NCBI RefSeq assembly: GCF_017115085.1
Contig: NZ_JABXKJ010000059.1
Coordinates: forward strand, 1 to 44,119
Origin: Nostoc sp. NMS7
GTDB taxonomy: Bacteria > Cyanobacteriota > Cyanobacteriia > Cyanobacteriales > Nostocaceae
Direction of reading: 5' to 3'
Length of the DNA: 44,119 bases
This document shows, piece after piece, positions 17,882-26,570 of this stretch. Position numbers and translations under genes: made by a program. The notes under the pieces are model-generated. The model did no database searches. It was given only the letters and a program-made list of their open reading frames with translations, and was not told where the DNA came from. Position 1 is the stretch's first letter. Every line of letters begins with the position of its first letter.

Positions 17882-18162
17882 AAAATTTGGTTTGGAGTCC
17901 AACTTTTGTTCGTGCTTTTAAGCGTGTAGTCAAGAAAAATCCTGAGTTACGTTCTCAAATTGAGCAAGTATTACAACAAATCGCAGAAGACCCATTTCAA
18001 CTCAGTTTACGTAGTCACAAGCTAAAAGGTGATTCATCAGGTAGATACTCATGTTCAATTGATTATCGGAATCTGATTTTATTGAAATTTGTTACAAATC
18101 CTGAATCACCAGAGGAAGAAATTTTGTTGTTAACTTTAGGTTCCCACGATGACGTTTACTAA
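17878..18162 (+). CDS. RelE/YafQ-family mRNA interferase toxin
   Basis: A 94-residue basic toxin of the RelE/ParE superfamily, predicted to cleave mRNA on the ribosome. The order is LVWSPTFVRAFKRVVKKNPE (helix pair), then HKLKGDSSGRYSCSIDYRNL (the core strands with the conserved HxLxG and R), and the end LLLTLGSHDDVY, the YafQ-like GSHdevY terminus. It starts with GTG overlapping the antitoxin stop. The adjacent SUKH pseudogene may mark this as a small defence or immunity spot. Confidence 0.87.
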   Translation: MKNLVWSPTFVRAFKRVVKKNPELRSQIEQVLQQIAEDPFQLSLRSHKLKGDSSGRYSCSIDYRNLILLKFVTNPESPEEEILLLTLGSHDDVY

Positions 18163-18222
18163 ATTCAGCATTATTTTTAACTAAGGTAAGCCTAATAATT
18201 AGAAAATAAGTACAGATTTAAG

Positions 18223-19299
18223 ATGAACACCCAAATAACAACCCAACTACCAATTCCTCCACACTTTAACCCCGATAAGGTCGGCGAAGTTTCGCGCGTA
18301 CCTTACCAAGAACGTGCCGCCGAAGCTGAAATCTGGGCAAAACAACACGATATCAAACCTGCATCTCTAGATAAAACCAGCATTTGCTTACTATTAATTG
18401 ATGTCCAAAACACCTTCTGCATTCCTGGATTTGAATTATTTGTAGGTGGAAAATCCGGTACTGCGGCGGTGGATGATAACGTCAAATTGTGTGATTTTAT
18501 CTATCGCAACTTGGGAGTAATTACAAAAATTATACCTACTTTAGACACCCACACAGCAACGCAAATTTTCCATCCGATCTTTTGGGTAAATGCCGCCGGA
18601 GAACATCCCACCCCAGCAGCGACTAGCATCACTGCTGGAGATATCGAACAAGGTATCTGGAAAGTTAACCCAGCAGTTGCTGATAGCGTTACTAATGGGG
18701 ATTACGAATTATTAGAAAAACACGCTTATCATTATGTTAAGCAACTAAGTCAAGACGGTAAATATCCTCTCATTGTTTGGCCTTATCATTCTATGTTGGG
18801 TGGTATTGGTCATGCTTTAGTTTCATCGGTAGAAGAAGCGATATTTTTTCACTGCATTGCGCGTCAGAGTCAGACACAATTTGAAATTAAAGGTGAAAAT
18901 CCCTTAACTGAAAATTATTCCATCTTACGTCCAGAAGTGTTGGAAGATTTTGAGCAACGTCCACTTGCTCAAAAAAACACGCGTCTGATTAAACAACTTT
19001 TAGAATTTGATGCTGTGATTATCGGTGGTCAAGCTAAAAGTCACTGCCTCGCCTGGACAATCGACGATTTATTAACAGAAATTAAACAGGTAGATGCTGC
19101 TCTTGCTCAAAAAATCTATCTGCTAGAAGATTGCACTTCCCCTGTTGTTGTTTCCGGTGTTGTAGACTACACAGAACAGGCAGATGCAGCATTTACAAGG
19201 TTTGCAGAAGCAGGAATGCACATCGTAAAATCTAGCGAATTTGGGAATTGGGCATTGGGCACTTGTACTGAGCGAAGTCGAAGTATTGGGCATTGGTAA
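18223..19299 (+). CDS. Isochorismatase-like cysteine hydrolase with repeat-derived C-terminus
   Basis: A nicotinamidase/isochorismatase-fold hydrolase of unknown substrate, larger than typical members. The catalytic Asp lies in CLLLIDVQNTFCIPGFELF near residue 64. The cysteine loop is IIGGQAKSHCLAWTIDDLL, and KIYLLEDCTSPVV follows. The last 15-18 codons (from about 19247) are encoded by an interspersed TGGGCAT/CACTTGTACTGAGCGAA repeat that supplies NWALGTCTERSRSIGHW and the stop. The native terminus was probably near the SSEFGN residues. The enzyme core is untouched. Confidence 0.85.
   Translation: MNTQITTQLPIPPHFNPDKVGEVSRVPYQERAAEAEIWAKQHDIKPASLDKTSICLLLIDVQNTFCIPGFELFVGGKSGTAAVDDNVKLCDFIYRNLGVITKIIPTLDTHTATQIFHPIFWVNAAGEHPTPAATSITAGDIEQGIWKVNPAVADSVTNGDYELLEKHAYHYVKQLSQDGKYPLIVWPYHSMLGGIGHALVSSVEEAIFFHCIARQSQTQFEIKGENPLTENYSILRPEVLEDFEQRPLAQKNTRLIKQLLEFDAVIIGGQAKSHCLAWTIDDLLTEIKQVDAALAQKIYLLEDCTSPVVVSGVVDYTEQADAAFTRFAEAGMHIVKSSEFGNWALGTCTERSRSIGHW
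19247..19297 (+). repeat. Composite repeat overlapping the hydrolase 3' end
   Basis: TGGGCAT units flank a copy of the CACTTGTACTGAGCGAA core (19260-19276). It is the same module as at 15141 and 22288, here read as protein at the end of the preceding gene. Confidence 0.8.
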
Positions 19300-19327
19300 T
19301 TCAGTTTCTTCTCTATTCCCTATTCCC

Positions 19328-20221
19328 TCATTTCTTCAAATAACCCTTTGGATCTTCCGCTACCCAACCCAGAGATGAGCTAGAACGTACTTCAAAATGG
19401 AGATGCGGTTGACGGGAACTTGGTTGTCCACTTGTACCTACGGTTCCCAATATGTCTCCTTTTTTCACTTGCTGTCCGACAGTAACTTTGATATTCTCAA
19501 GTTGAGCATAACGGCTTTGGAGTCCGCCACTGTGATTGATAATGACCAACTTGCCATAAGTACCTTGATCGTTGGCAAAGGCTACGGTTCCAGGCGCGAT
19601 CGCTTGCACATCAGTACCTACTGGTGCTAATAAGTCAACACCACTATGGAAGAAAACTTGACCTGTCGCCGGATTAATTTGCCATCCGTAAGCTAATCCG
19701 ATTATTGCCAATTGTGCCAAAGGATATCCAGACAGGGATGCACGGTTTGGCGTACCTGTATTAGTAGGTAAAGGGGACTTAGTTACAACACCATTCGGCG
19801 ACCAATTTACCCCAGGAAGAAACACAATTCTAGGGTCTTGTTGGCAGCCATTCACCTCAAAAAGGCTATCAGCACGAACTTTGTATTTTGCCGCCACTTG
19901 TTGCCAAGTTTCACCGCGAGGCACTTCGACTACAACCCCATTGTAGGGAGGAATTTGAAGTACACTACCAACCGTGGCGATCGCACCGTTCTGCAAAGCT
20001 GGATTCATGCCAATAATAGTTGTAGGTATGAGATTGTAGCGCTGCGCTATGCTCTCCAAAGTTTCGCCACGAACAACTTTATGGCGTTGGAAGCGAGATA
20101 AGGCTGGAGTTGGGCAACCACTGACAACAGCTTTGGCGCTATTAGTGTTTGGCAGTATGCTTACTAGGCCCAAGGCGCTAATTAAGCTACAGAGGAACAG
20201 TTGACGAAAAGGTAAAGTCAT
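19328..20221 (-). CDS. LysM-containing M23 (lysostaphin-type) peptidase
   Basis: A secreted, cell-wall-associated metallopeptidase or amidase activator of 297 residues. The signal peptide is LFLCSLISALGLVSIL. Two LysM motifs follow: KVVRGETLESIAQRYNL with TIIGMNPAL, and VEVPRGETWQQVAAKYKV with LFEVNGC. The M23 domain shows FHSGVDLLAPVGTDVQAIAP (His and Asp zinc ligands), YAQLENIKVTVGQQVKKGD and the HLHFEVR signature. It likely cleaves peptidoglycan peptides or controls septal hydrolysis. It is single in its own orientation, convergent with the hydrolase. Confidence 0.92.
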   Translation of the reverse strand: MTLPFRQLFLCSLISALGLVSILPNTNSAKAVVSGCPTPALSRFQRHKVVRGETLESIAQRYNLIPTTIIGMNPALQNGAIATVGSVLQIPPYNGVVVEVPRGETWQQVAAKYKVRADSLFEVNGCQQDPRIVFLPGVNWSPNGVVTKSPLPTNTGTPNRASLSGYPLAQLAIIGLAYGWQINPATGQVFFHSGVDLLAPVGTDVQAIAPGTVAFANDQGTYGKLVIINHSGGLQSRYAQLENIKVTVGQQVKKGDILGTVGTSGQPSSRQPHLHFEVRSSSSLGWVAEDPKGYLKK

Positions 20222-20265
20222 GTATGTACGTCAAGAGCGCATTAACTTTAGATTTTAGATGGGAA

Positions 20266-20372
20266 GAGTGGGGAGTGGGGAGATGAGGGAGACAAGGGAG
20301 ACAAGGGAGACAAGGGAGACAAGGGAGACAAGGGGATGAAGAAAGAAAGTGTTTTCCCAATGCCCAATGCCC
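20266..20372 (-). repeat. GGGAGACAAG tandem repeat, arm of an inverted pair
   Basis: Five head-to-tail GGGAGACAAG decamers (20288-20335) are followed by GGATGAAGAAAGAAAGTG and CCCAATGCCCAATG. A 52-base block, 20313-20364, is the exact reverse complement of 22354-22405. The two arms flank the HtrA and DUF760 genes. No gene lies in 20222-20456. Confidence 0.9.
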
Positions 20373-20456
20373 AATTTCTAGTAAATTGATTTGTCCACTT
20401 GCCGTTCGCTTGACTACACTTAGAAATTAGCAACTGCATTGCTGTCCTTAAGCAAA

Positions 20457-21671
20457 ATGATTATGAAGTTATCTTTAAAGCAAGTGGCGGTTTATGTGTT
20501 TTTACTGGTGTTCGGCGGTAGTGCAGGTTTGTTTGGCAGTCGCTATCTGCTGCCACAAAATTCCTCATTCCAACAGTTAAAAAATGTAACAATGGCTTCG
20601 CCTCCAGAATCCATAGTTCCTAATTCTCCTAACGGAGCGATTGGGACTACTGGGGGCGATAATGTGAATTTTATTGCGACGGCTGTCCAAAAAGTTGGCC
20701 CGGCTGTGGTACGAATTAATGCCACTCGCAAAGTCGCCAATCCCATCTCTGACGCTTTAAAAAATCCCCTCTTGCGGCGATTCTTTGGAGAAGATGAGGA
20801 ACCAATTCCCCAAGAACGCATTGAGCGCGGTACAGGATCGGGATTTATTTTGAGCGAAGATGGAGAATTGCTCACTAACGCTCATGTGGTAGCTGACACG
20901 GATACAGTACAAGTAACCCTCAAGGATGGTCGGAGTCTAGAGGGGAAGGTGATAGGAGTTGATTCTGTGACAGATGTGGCGGTGGTGAAAATAAAAGCGA
21001 ATCATTTACCAACAGTGAAACTGGGGAATTCGCAAAACTTGGTGCAGGGACAATGGGCAATCGCTATTGGCAATCCTCTAGGTTTAGATAATACTGTCAC
21101 TATTGGCATTATCAGCGCTACCGATCGCACTAGCACTCAAGTTGGTGTCCCAGATAAGCGAGTTACCTTTATCCAAACTGATGCCGCAATTAACCCTGGT
21201 AATTCCGGGGGACCTTTGTTAAACGCCCAAGGCGAAGTGATTGGTGTTAATACTGCCATCCGCGCTGATGCTCAAGGACTTGGTTTCGCCATCCCCATTG
21301 AAACCGCCGCCCGCATCGCCAATGAACTTTTTACCAAAGGGCATGTAGAACATCCCTTCTTGGGTATTGAAATGGCAGACCTTTCTCCCATCAGAAAACA
21401 GCAGATTAATCAAGAAAATCAGCTCAACATTCAGCAGGATACTGGGATTGTCATTAGAGGAATTACGGACAATTCTCCAGCCAAGCAAGTAGCACTTATT
21501 CCTGGAGACGTGATTCAAAAAGTTAACGGTAAACCTGTCAAAACCTCAGCCCAAGTGCAGAAGTTGGTAGAGGCCAGCAAAGTTGGGGACATATTAGCGA
21601 TCGAAGTCAACCGCAGCAATAAAATTCAAACCTTCAAAGTACAATTAGGAGCTTATCCTGAAAGGAAGTAG
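20457..21671 (+). CDS. HtrA/Deg-family serine protease (HhoA/HhoB-like)
   Basis: An envelope trypsin-like protease and chaperone for protein quality control. Counting from ATG 20457 gives 404 residues. The TM signal anchor is VAVYVFLLVFGGSAGLFGS. The catalytic triad is H143 (LLTNAHVVAD), D173 (SVTDVAVVKI) and S250 (NPGNSGGPLL). One PDZ domain follows, with FLGIEMADLSP and a ligand loop GIVIRGITDNSPA. A single PDZ domain fits cyanobacterial HhoA/HhoB/HtrA; the paralogue cannot be decided. An upstream in-frame TTG at 20439 is possible, but ATG 20457 or 20463 starts directly before the anchor. Confidence 0.93.
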   Translation: MIMKLSLKQVAVYVFLLVFGGSAGLFGSRYLLPQNSSFQQLKNVTMASPPESIVPNSPNGAIGTTGGDNVNFIATAVQKVGPAVVRINATRKVANPISDALKNPLLRRFFGEDEEPIPQERIERGTGSGFILSEDGELLTNAHVVADTDTVQVTLKDGRSLEGKVIGVDSVTDVAVVKIKANHLPTVKLGNSQNLVQGQWAIAIGNPLGLDNTVTIGIISATDRTSTQVGVPDKRVTFIQTDAAINPGNSGGPLLNAQGEVIGVNTAIRADAQGLGFAIPIETAARIANELFTKGHVEHPFLGIEMADLSPIRKQQINQENQLNIQQDTGIVIRGITDNSPAKQVALIPGDVIQKVNGKPVKTSAQVQKLVEASKVGDILAIEVNRSNKIQTFKVQLGAYPERK

Positions 21672-21739
21672 TCAAAATAATTCATAATTACAAGACGCGA
21701 GCGCCTTCGCTCTCCGTGGTAGCTCTCTACTCTCCACTG

Positions 21740-21770
21740 TCTTGTTGACCACTAAATCAAAAATTTAGTG
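21740..21770. terminator. Possible terminator after the HtrA gene
   Basis: An inverted repeat CACTAAAT / ATTTAGTG with a five-base loop lies about 80 bases past the protease stop. There is no strong T run, so support is weak. Confidence 0.3.
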
Positions 21771-21851
21771 TTGGCTCTGTACCCGTTGTCTAATTATGAA
21801 TTAGTAATTATTCGGTCAATAGTCGGAGAATGTTTGACTACTGACTATTGA

Positions 21852-22199
21852 TTATTGACCATTAGACAAATGCTCTAACTGCATTCTTTGTTCCATCTGC
21901 CGCAGAAAATACCCCGTCATCATGGCCGACGCTAGAAGCCCAGCTAAGTTCTCCCGATCTGTTGTGATTTGGACGCTAAAATTCTCTGGCGGCAGCATTC
22001 CCACTAGCCCTTGGACATTTTGCGAGATGATTTGTTTAATTTCGGGGCTAGCGGACTGAGCAATCCTAGCTAAAACATCAGGAGACTGATGCTGTAGATA
22101 TTTGAGTAACTGATTAGGGTATTCCTCAGAGTGGTCGGAAAGAAGTTGATTAGCGTGTTCCTCTGAGTTGTCATTCAAAAAGTCACGATTAAACACCAT
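21852..22199 (-). CDS. DUF760 domain protein
   Basis: A 115-residue conserved protein of cyanobacteria and plastids with unknown function. The DUF760 core reads QLLKYLQHQSPDVLARIAQS, then VQGLVGMLPPENFSVQITTD and LAGLLASAMMTGYFLRQME. The N-terminus contains a near-duplicated acidic segment (NSEEHANQLL and HSEEYPNQLL), which may be a local duplication. It is soluble and mainly helical. It stands alone, convergent with the HtrA gene. Confidence 0.8.
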   Translation of the reverse strand: MVFNRDFLNDNSEEHANQLLSDHSEEYPNQLLKYLQHQSPDVLARIAQSASPEIKQIISQNVQGLVGMLPPENFSVQITTDRENLAGLLASAMMTGYFLRQMEQRMQLEHLSNGQ

Positions 22200-22287
22200 T
22201 GGCAGTTTTATTTAGCTTAATTGCTAATTCTACTCTAAACCATAGTACAAGGGTAGCGCATTCACCACAGCTATAAGCCTTTAAGAG

Positions 22288-22353
22288 GGCATTGGGCATT
22301 GGGCACTTGTACTGAGCGAAGTCGTAGGCGTAGCCTCTCGTAGAGAAGTATTA

Positions 22354-22362
<9 letters not shown>
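22288..22362 (+). repeat. Composite repeat, third copy
   Basis: TGGGCAT units, the CACTTGTACTGAGCGAA core (22304-22320), a GTAGGCGTAGCCTCTCGTAG imperfect palindrome and TATTAGGCATTGGG. It matches the modules at 15141 and 19247. Confidence 0.8.
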
Positions 22363-22990
<628 letters not shown>

Positions 22991-22996
22991 TTATTC

Positions 22997-23160
22997 ATTG
23001 GGCATTGGGCATGGGGCATTGGGCATTGGGCATTGGGCATTGGGCATGGGGCATGGGGCATGGGGCATGGGGCATTGGGCATGGGGCATTGGGCATTGGG
23101 CATTGGGCATTCCCCTTGTCTCCCTTGTCTCCCTTGTCCCCCTCATCTTCCTCATCTCCC
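22997..23160. repeat. TGGGCAT/GGGGCAT heptamer array plus CTTGTCTCCC units
   Basis: About sixteen 7-base units run from 22997 to 23111, mixing TGGGCAT and GGGGCAT. They are followed by CTTGTCTCCC-type decamers up to the ispD stop codon. Such short tandem repeats are well known in heterocystous cyanobacteria. It fills the space between ispD and scpB. Confidence 0.95.
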
Positions 23161-23844
23161 TCAAAAGCCTCTACTTGTGAGAATAAATTCTGCGATCGCT
23201 AAATCTTGTGGAGTAGTCACTTTTAAATTTGTCTCTTCTCCCTCGACAATTCGCACTTTCCAGCCACACCTTTCAAATAAAGCGGCATCGTCAGTTACTT
23301 CCCAACCTTGACGGACACCTTCAGCATGGCACTGTTTCAACAACTTGACATCAAATCCTTGGGGAGTTTGTGCTGCCCAGAGTTGTCGTCTGTCGGGTGT
23401 TTTTTGAATTATGCCTTGTTCATCGACAATTTTGATCGTGTCTTTGACGGGTATACCAGCAATTAAACCGGGACAGTGGCGAATCGCCTCGGCACAAGAG
23501 TTAAATAAATCTGCTGTGACAAGACATCTAGCGCCATCGTGAATTAACACTTGTTCTGCGGCTACTGGTAGCGCCTGCAAGCCATTGTAAACAGATTCTT
23601 GGCGGGTGGAGCCACCTTGGATCAATTCCACTGGTTTAGTCAGCTTCAGATCGGCGAGAATTGCTTTCAAATCAGACCAGTCATCAGGTTGAGAAATAAT
23701 TCCGATCCAAGTGATTGTACTGGCGGCTTCGGCGGCTAATAGAGTCCAAGCAATAATTGGTTGCGATCGCACCAGGAGTAGGAGTTTATTCCGGTTACTC
23801 CCCATTCTTTTTCCCATTCCCGCAGCTGGAATTAATAAATACAC
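23161..23844 (-). CDS. ispD: 2-C-methyl-D-erythritol 4-phosphate cytidylyltransferase
   Basis: The third MEP-pathway enzyme; it couples MEP with CTP to give CDP-ME. The CTP-binding loop is LLIPAAGMGKRMGSNRNKLL at the N-terminus, followed by WIGIISQPDDW, VELIQGGSTRQESVYNGLQA and VLIHDGARCLV, all signature segments. The C-terminus, WEVTDDAALFERCGWKVRIV, is also canonical, as is the following EGEETNLKVTTPQDLAIAEF. Full length at 227 residues. Its stop codon abuts the heptamer repeat array. Confidence 0.96.
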   Translation of the reverse strand: MYLLIPAAGMGKRMGSNRNKLLLLVRSQPIIAWTLLAAEAASTITWIGIISQPDDWSDLKAILADLKLTKPVELIQGGSTRQESVYNGLQALPVAAEQVLIHDGARCLVTADLFNSCAEAIRHCPGLIAGIPVKDTIKIVDEQGIIQKTPDRRQLWAAQTPQGFDVKLLKQCHAEGVRQGWEVTDDAALFERCGWKVRIVEGEETNLKVTTPQDLAIAEFILTSRGF

Positions 23845-23913
23845 AGAATTCCTCTATCTTTAAGCTATATATTTTCCCCTAAAATAGGGAGCGAGTAAGC
23901 GTCAATAAATATT

Positions 23914-24873
23914 ATGCGAGTAGTAGCCCTTGTACCTGGCGGAATTGGCGACCAAATTCTCTTCTTTCCGACTCTAGATGACTTGAAGCGCCATTACCCT
24001 AACGCTCAGATAGATGTCGTTGTTGAACCCCAGTCAAAGGCTGCTTACCAAGTGAGCAAGTCAGTTCACGAGGTACTGGCCTTTGATTTTAAAGACCGTA
24101 ACAGTCTGGCAGATTGGGGCAACCTGGTGGGCACAATTCGCGATCGCGAATACGATATTGCCATTGCTGTTAACCAAAATTGGTTGATGGGTCTTTTACT
24201 CTGGTTGACAGGAATTCCCATACGCATTGGCTACCAAGGCAAAGGCTCGGTTTTTCTTACCGACACTGTGCCGTTCAAACCATCCCAGTATGTGGCGGAA
24301 CTATATCACGATTTGCTGCAACCATTGGGCATAAAAACTCCTGTCCCAGAGTTAGCAGTAAATGTGCCAAAACCAGATATTGAGTGGGCACAGAAGGAAC
24401 AAAAACGCTTAGGGGTTCATGAAACAGGTTATATCTTGATTCATGCCGCTTCTGGCCAATTATCCCAGGCTAAAGAACTGGATAAAATCTACCCTGTCGA
24501 AAAGTGGCAGCAAATTATTCAAAGCTTCCAAGACAAGCAGCCGGATCTGCCTGTGGTGGTCATTAAGGGGTCTGAAGATCAGCTGTTTATGCGATCGCTT
24601 CTGGAGTCTTCTCCAGATATCAAGGTGACTGCGCCAGATGATATTGGTAAGTTAACTGCCATAATTGCTGGGGCAAATTTGATGTTGTCTACTGATAGTG
24701 CGGCATTACAACTGAGTGTTGCAGTCCAAACCTATACCATTGCCCTATTTGGGCCAACTGATCCAGCTAAGTTATTGCCGAAAAACGATAAATTCTTGGC
24801 TATTGAATCCCCCACAAGAAAAACGGCGGATGTTTCACCAAACGCAGTTTTAGAGAAAATTTGGGGTGGCTAA
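23914..24873 (+). CDS. Family 9 glycosyltransferase (heptosyltransferase-like)
   Basis: A GT-B fold enzyme of the ADP-heptose:LPS heptosyltransferase family, 319 residues. The N-terminus is RVVALVPGGIGDQILFFPTL, with the GD acceptor-side motif. The C-terminal donor domain shows YILIHAASG, LPVVVIKGSEDQ, STDSAALQLSVAV and ALFGPTDPAKLLP, diagnostic of GT9. It would act on the lipopolysaccharide core or a surface glycan. It is separate from the main glycan cluster and divergent from ispD. Confidence 0.88.
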   Translation: MRVVALVPGGIGDQILFFPTLDDLKRHYPNAQIDVVVEPQSKAAYQVSKSVHEVLAFDFKDRNSLADWGNLVGTIRDREYDIAIAVNQNWLMGLLLWLTGIPIRIGYQGKGSVFLTDTVPFKPSQYVAELYHDLLQPLGIKTPVPELAVNVPKPDIEWAQKEQKRLGVHETGYILIHAASGQLSQAKELDKIYPVEKWQQIIQSFQDKQPDLPVVVIKGSEDQLFMRSLLESSPDIKVTAPDDIGKLTAIIAGANLMLSTDSAALQLSVAVQTYTIALFGPTDPAKLLPKNDKFLAIESPTRKTADVSPNAVLEKIWGG

Positions 24874-24943
24874 ATCAGCAGTTTGTCCCCATTTCTACAA
24901 TCAGTCTATTGGATATCCAATGTAGTTATGCGTTTGTTGAATG

Positions 24944-24980
24944 ACCGCAAAACCTAGATGTGACAACTAGATTTTGCGGT
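24944..24980. terminator. Bidirectional terminator-like hairpin
   Basis: ACCGCAAAACCTAG (24944-24957) and CTAGATTTTGCGGT (24967-24980) form a 14-bp stem with one mismatch. It lies between convergent GT9 and CRR6 genes. Confidence 0.6.
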
Positions 24981-24990
24981 TATTTCAGTA

Positions 24991-25461
24991 TTAAAATATC
25001 TCAAAAAAAGCATCATCTAATTCATAACCCAGCATTTGGGACATAGACTTCAGCCGCGAGAGGCTGGGGATATCCTGCTGTTTGAGCCATTCACCTAAAA
25101 TAAAGATTTTGTGCATCAAAAATATTTCTAAGGCTTCAGGATTGTACTGAATGCCTTCTTGAGAACTGAATTGGTGTGGTACAAGCATGGCGGCATAACG
25201 AGCAAATTCTCCAGCTTTCCAATCTAGTAAAAATGGCAACCAGGGGTATTTGGCATCTAGGCGCACAAACCACAGCCGCACCTCTGGAATTTCTGATAAT
25301 TCCCGTGGATCGCCAGGTTGCAGATTATAATTGATATCAAAGCGTAGCTCCTGTTCATGGGATGCAACCCCATCTGGCAGCAGTTGTTCAATCACCGTTG
25401 AGGCTGGCGACAAATCCAGATTGTTAATGAAGTTATTATTGAGTGCGATCGCAATTGTCAT
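24991..25461 (-). CDS. CRR6-family NdhI maturation factor
   Basis: CRR6 proteins help assemble the NdhI subunit of the cyanobacterial and chloroplast NDH-1 complex. The 156-residue protein shows FDINYNLQPGDPRELSEIPE, VRLWFVRLDAKYPWLPFLLD and WKAGEFARYAAMLVPHQFS, then EALEIFLMHKIFILGEWLKQ, as I recall for the family. There is no membrane segment. It is monocistronic. Its presence fixes the organism as an oxygenic phototroph. Confidence 0.85.
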   Translation of the reverse strand: MTIAIALNNNFINNLDLSPASTVIEQLLPDGVASHEQELRFDINYNLQPGDPRELSEIPEVRLWFVRLDAKYPWLPFLLDWKAGEFARYAAMLVPHQFSSQEGIQYNPEALEIFLMHKIFILGEWLKQQDIPSLSRLKSMSQMLGYELDDAFFEIF

Positions 25462-26012
25462 AAAAAACTCGATACGTTTGGAAATTTGATACTTTTGCTT
25501 AGTTTTCGCTGGTTATAACAAATAAATATACATCTAGTACTTTGTCAAGTTAGTAATCCACTCACGTACACCGGATTTTGCTACACTTAAATATTACTTT
25601 TATAATTCCGATAAATACTCATATTTAACTAACAAATTATTACAAGTTTCCCGGTAGGCGTAAAGCTCAGTCACAAAGCGTGCTGAGATATAAGCGACTC
25701 GTGCAGTTCGACAAGCTCACTGACCACAGTTTTAACTGCATTGAATCTTCTTTAAATAAGGCGTTGCTTTAGCCAAAGTGGACATTTACAGCAATTTTAA
25801 GTTAAAGTACTAATGAGTTTGTTTTAGATTAAGGTCTGAGAAATTAGCCGTCAACAAGCAAAAAAATCATTATCGCCACTTGTGACTTCCGCAGCATCAA
25901 AAGCCAAAACACAAGTACAGGTAAAAAGCGGTGTGCAATATTATTGCATATATGAAATAACCAATAAACATTTAGATGGGAAAATTCCCACAACAGTTAA
26001 CAAAGCTGTAAT
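25462..26012. other. Long intergenic region upstream of the Fur-type gene
   Basis: 551 bases without a supportable gene. It is AT-rich on the left, with a GTTCGACAAGCTCACTGACC repeat fragment near 25706-25725 that resembles other interspersed modules here. The right part holds the palindrome at 25934. Confidence 0.6.
25934..25948. promoter_or_regulatory. Palindromic candidate operator of the Fur-type gene
   Basis: TGCAATATTATTGCA is a perfect inverted repeat (6-3-6) 64 bases before the start codon. It is AT-rich and resembles the symmetry of Fur/PerR boxes. Autoregulation is inference. Confidence 0.4.
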
Positions 26013-26459
26013 ATGCAAAAACAAACAATTTCTACAAAACCAATTCGTTCCTTAGAAGATGCGCTTGATCGCTGTCAAATCCTGGGTATGCGCGTCAGTC
26101 GTCAGCGTCGCTTTATTCTGGAACTACTTTGGCAAGCAAATGAACACCTTGCCGCTAGAGAGATTTACGATCGCTTGAACCAACAAGGCAAAGAAATCGG
26201 TCATACCTCTGTTTATCAAAATTTAGAAGCATTATCCAGTCAAGGCATCATTGAATGTATTGAACGCTGTGATGGGCGTTTGTACGGCAACATCAGTGAC
26301 TCTCACAGTCATGTCAACTGTATAGATACAAATCAAATTCTTGATGTTCATGTGGAACTACCAGAAGATTTTATCCGCAAAATTGAAGAACAAACAGGAG
26401 TGCGGATTACTGAATACAGTATTAACTTTTTTGGCTACCGCAACCGGCAAGAAGGCTGA
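26013..26459 (+). CDS. furC: Fur-family transcriptional regulator (FurC/PerR-like)
   Basis: A metal-dependent repressor of 148 residues. The winged-helix domain has RVSRQRRFILELLWQANEHL, then AAREIYDRLNQQGKEIGHTS and VYQNLEALSSQGIIE (recognition helix). The dimerisation domain has ERCDGRLYGNISDSHSHVNC with the His/Cys metal site and ends YSINFFGYRN. The usual CxxC zinc pair is missing: only one Cys follows HSHVNC, and the next position is CIDTNQ. This resembles FurC of Anabaena, the PerR-type peroxide regulator, as I remember it. Assignment to that paralogue is moderate. Confidence 0.8.
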   Translation: MQKQTISTKPIRSLEDALDRCQILGMRVSRQRRFILELLWQANEHLAAREIYDRLNQQGKEIGHTSVYQNLEALSSQGIIECIERCDGRLYGNISDSHSHVNCIDTNQILDVHVELPEDFIRKIEEQTGVRITEYSINFFGYRNRQEG

Positions 26460-26479
26460 TGGGAGTTGGGAAATAGGAG

Positions 26480-26530
26480 TTAGGAGAGACGCGATTAATC
26501 GCGTCTGTACAGGAGTTAGGAGTTAGGAGG
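26480..26530. repeat. 20-bp palindrome module with TTAGGAG units
   Basis: The perfect palindrome AGACGCGATTAATCGCGTCT (26487-26506) is flanked by GTACAGGAGTTAGGAG units. The same module occurs at 30213-30232, 32542-32560 (one arm short), 32577-32596, 34174-34193 and 39845-39864. Confidence 0.95.
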
Positions 26531-26570
26531 TTTTTAGAGTCTGGATTCTAGCTTTAATAGGCACTAAAAC

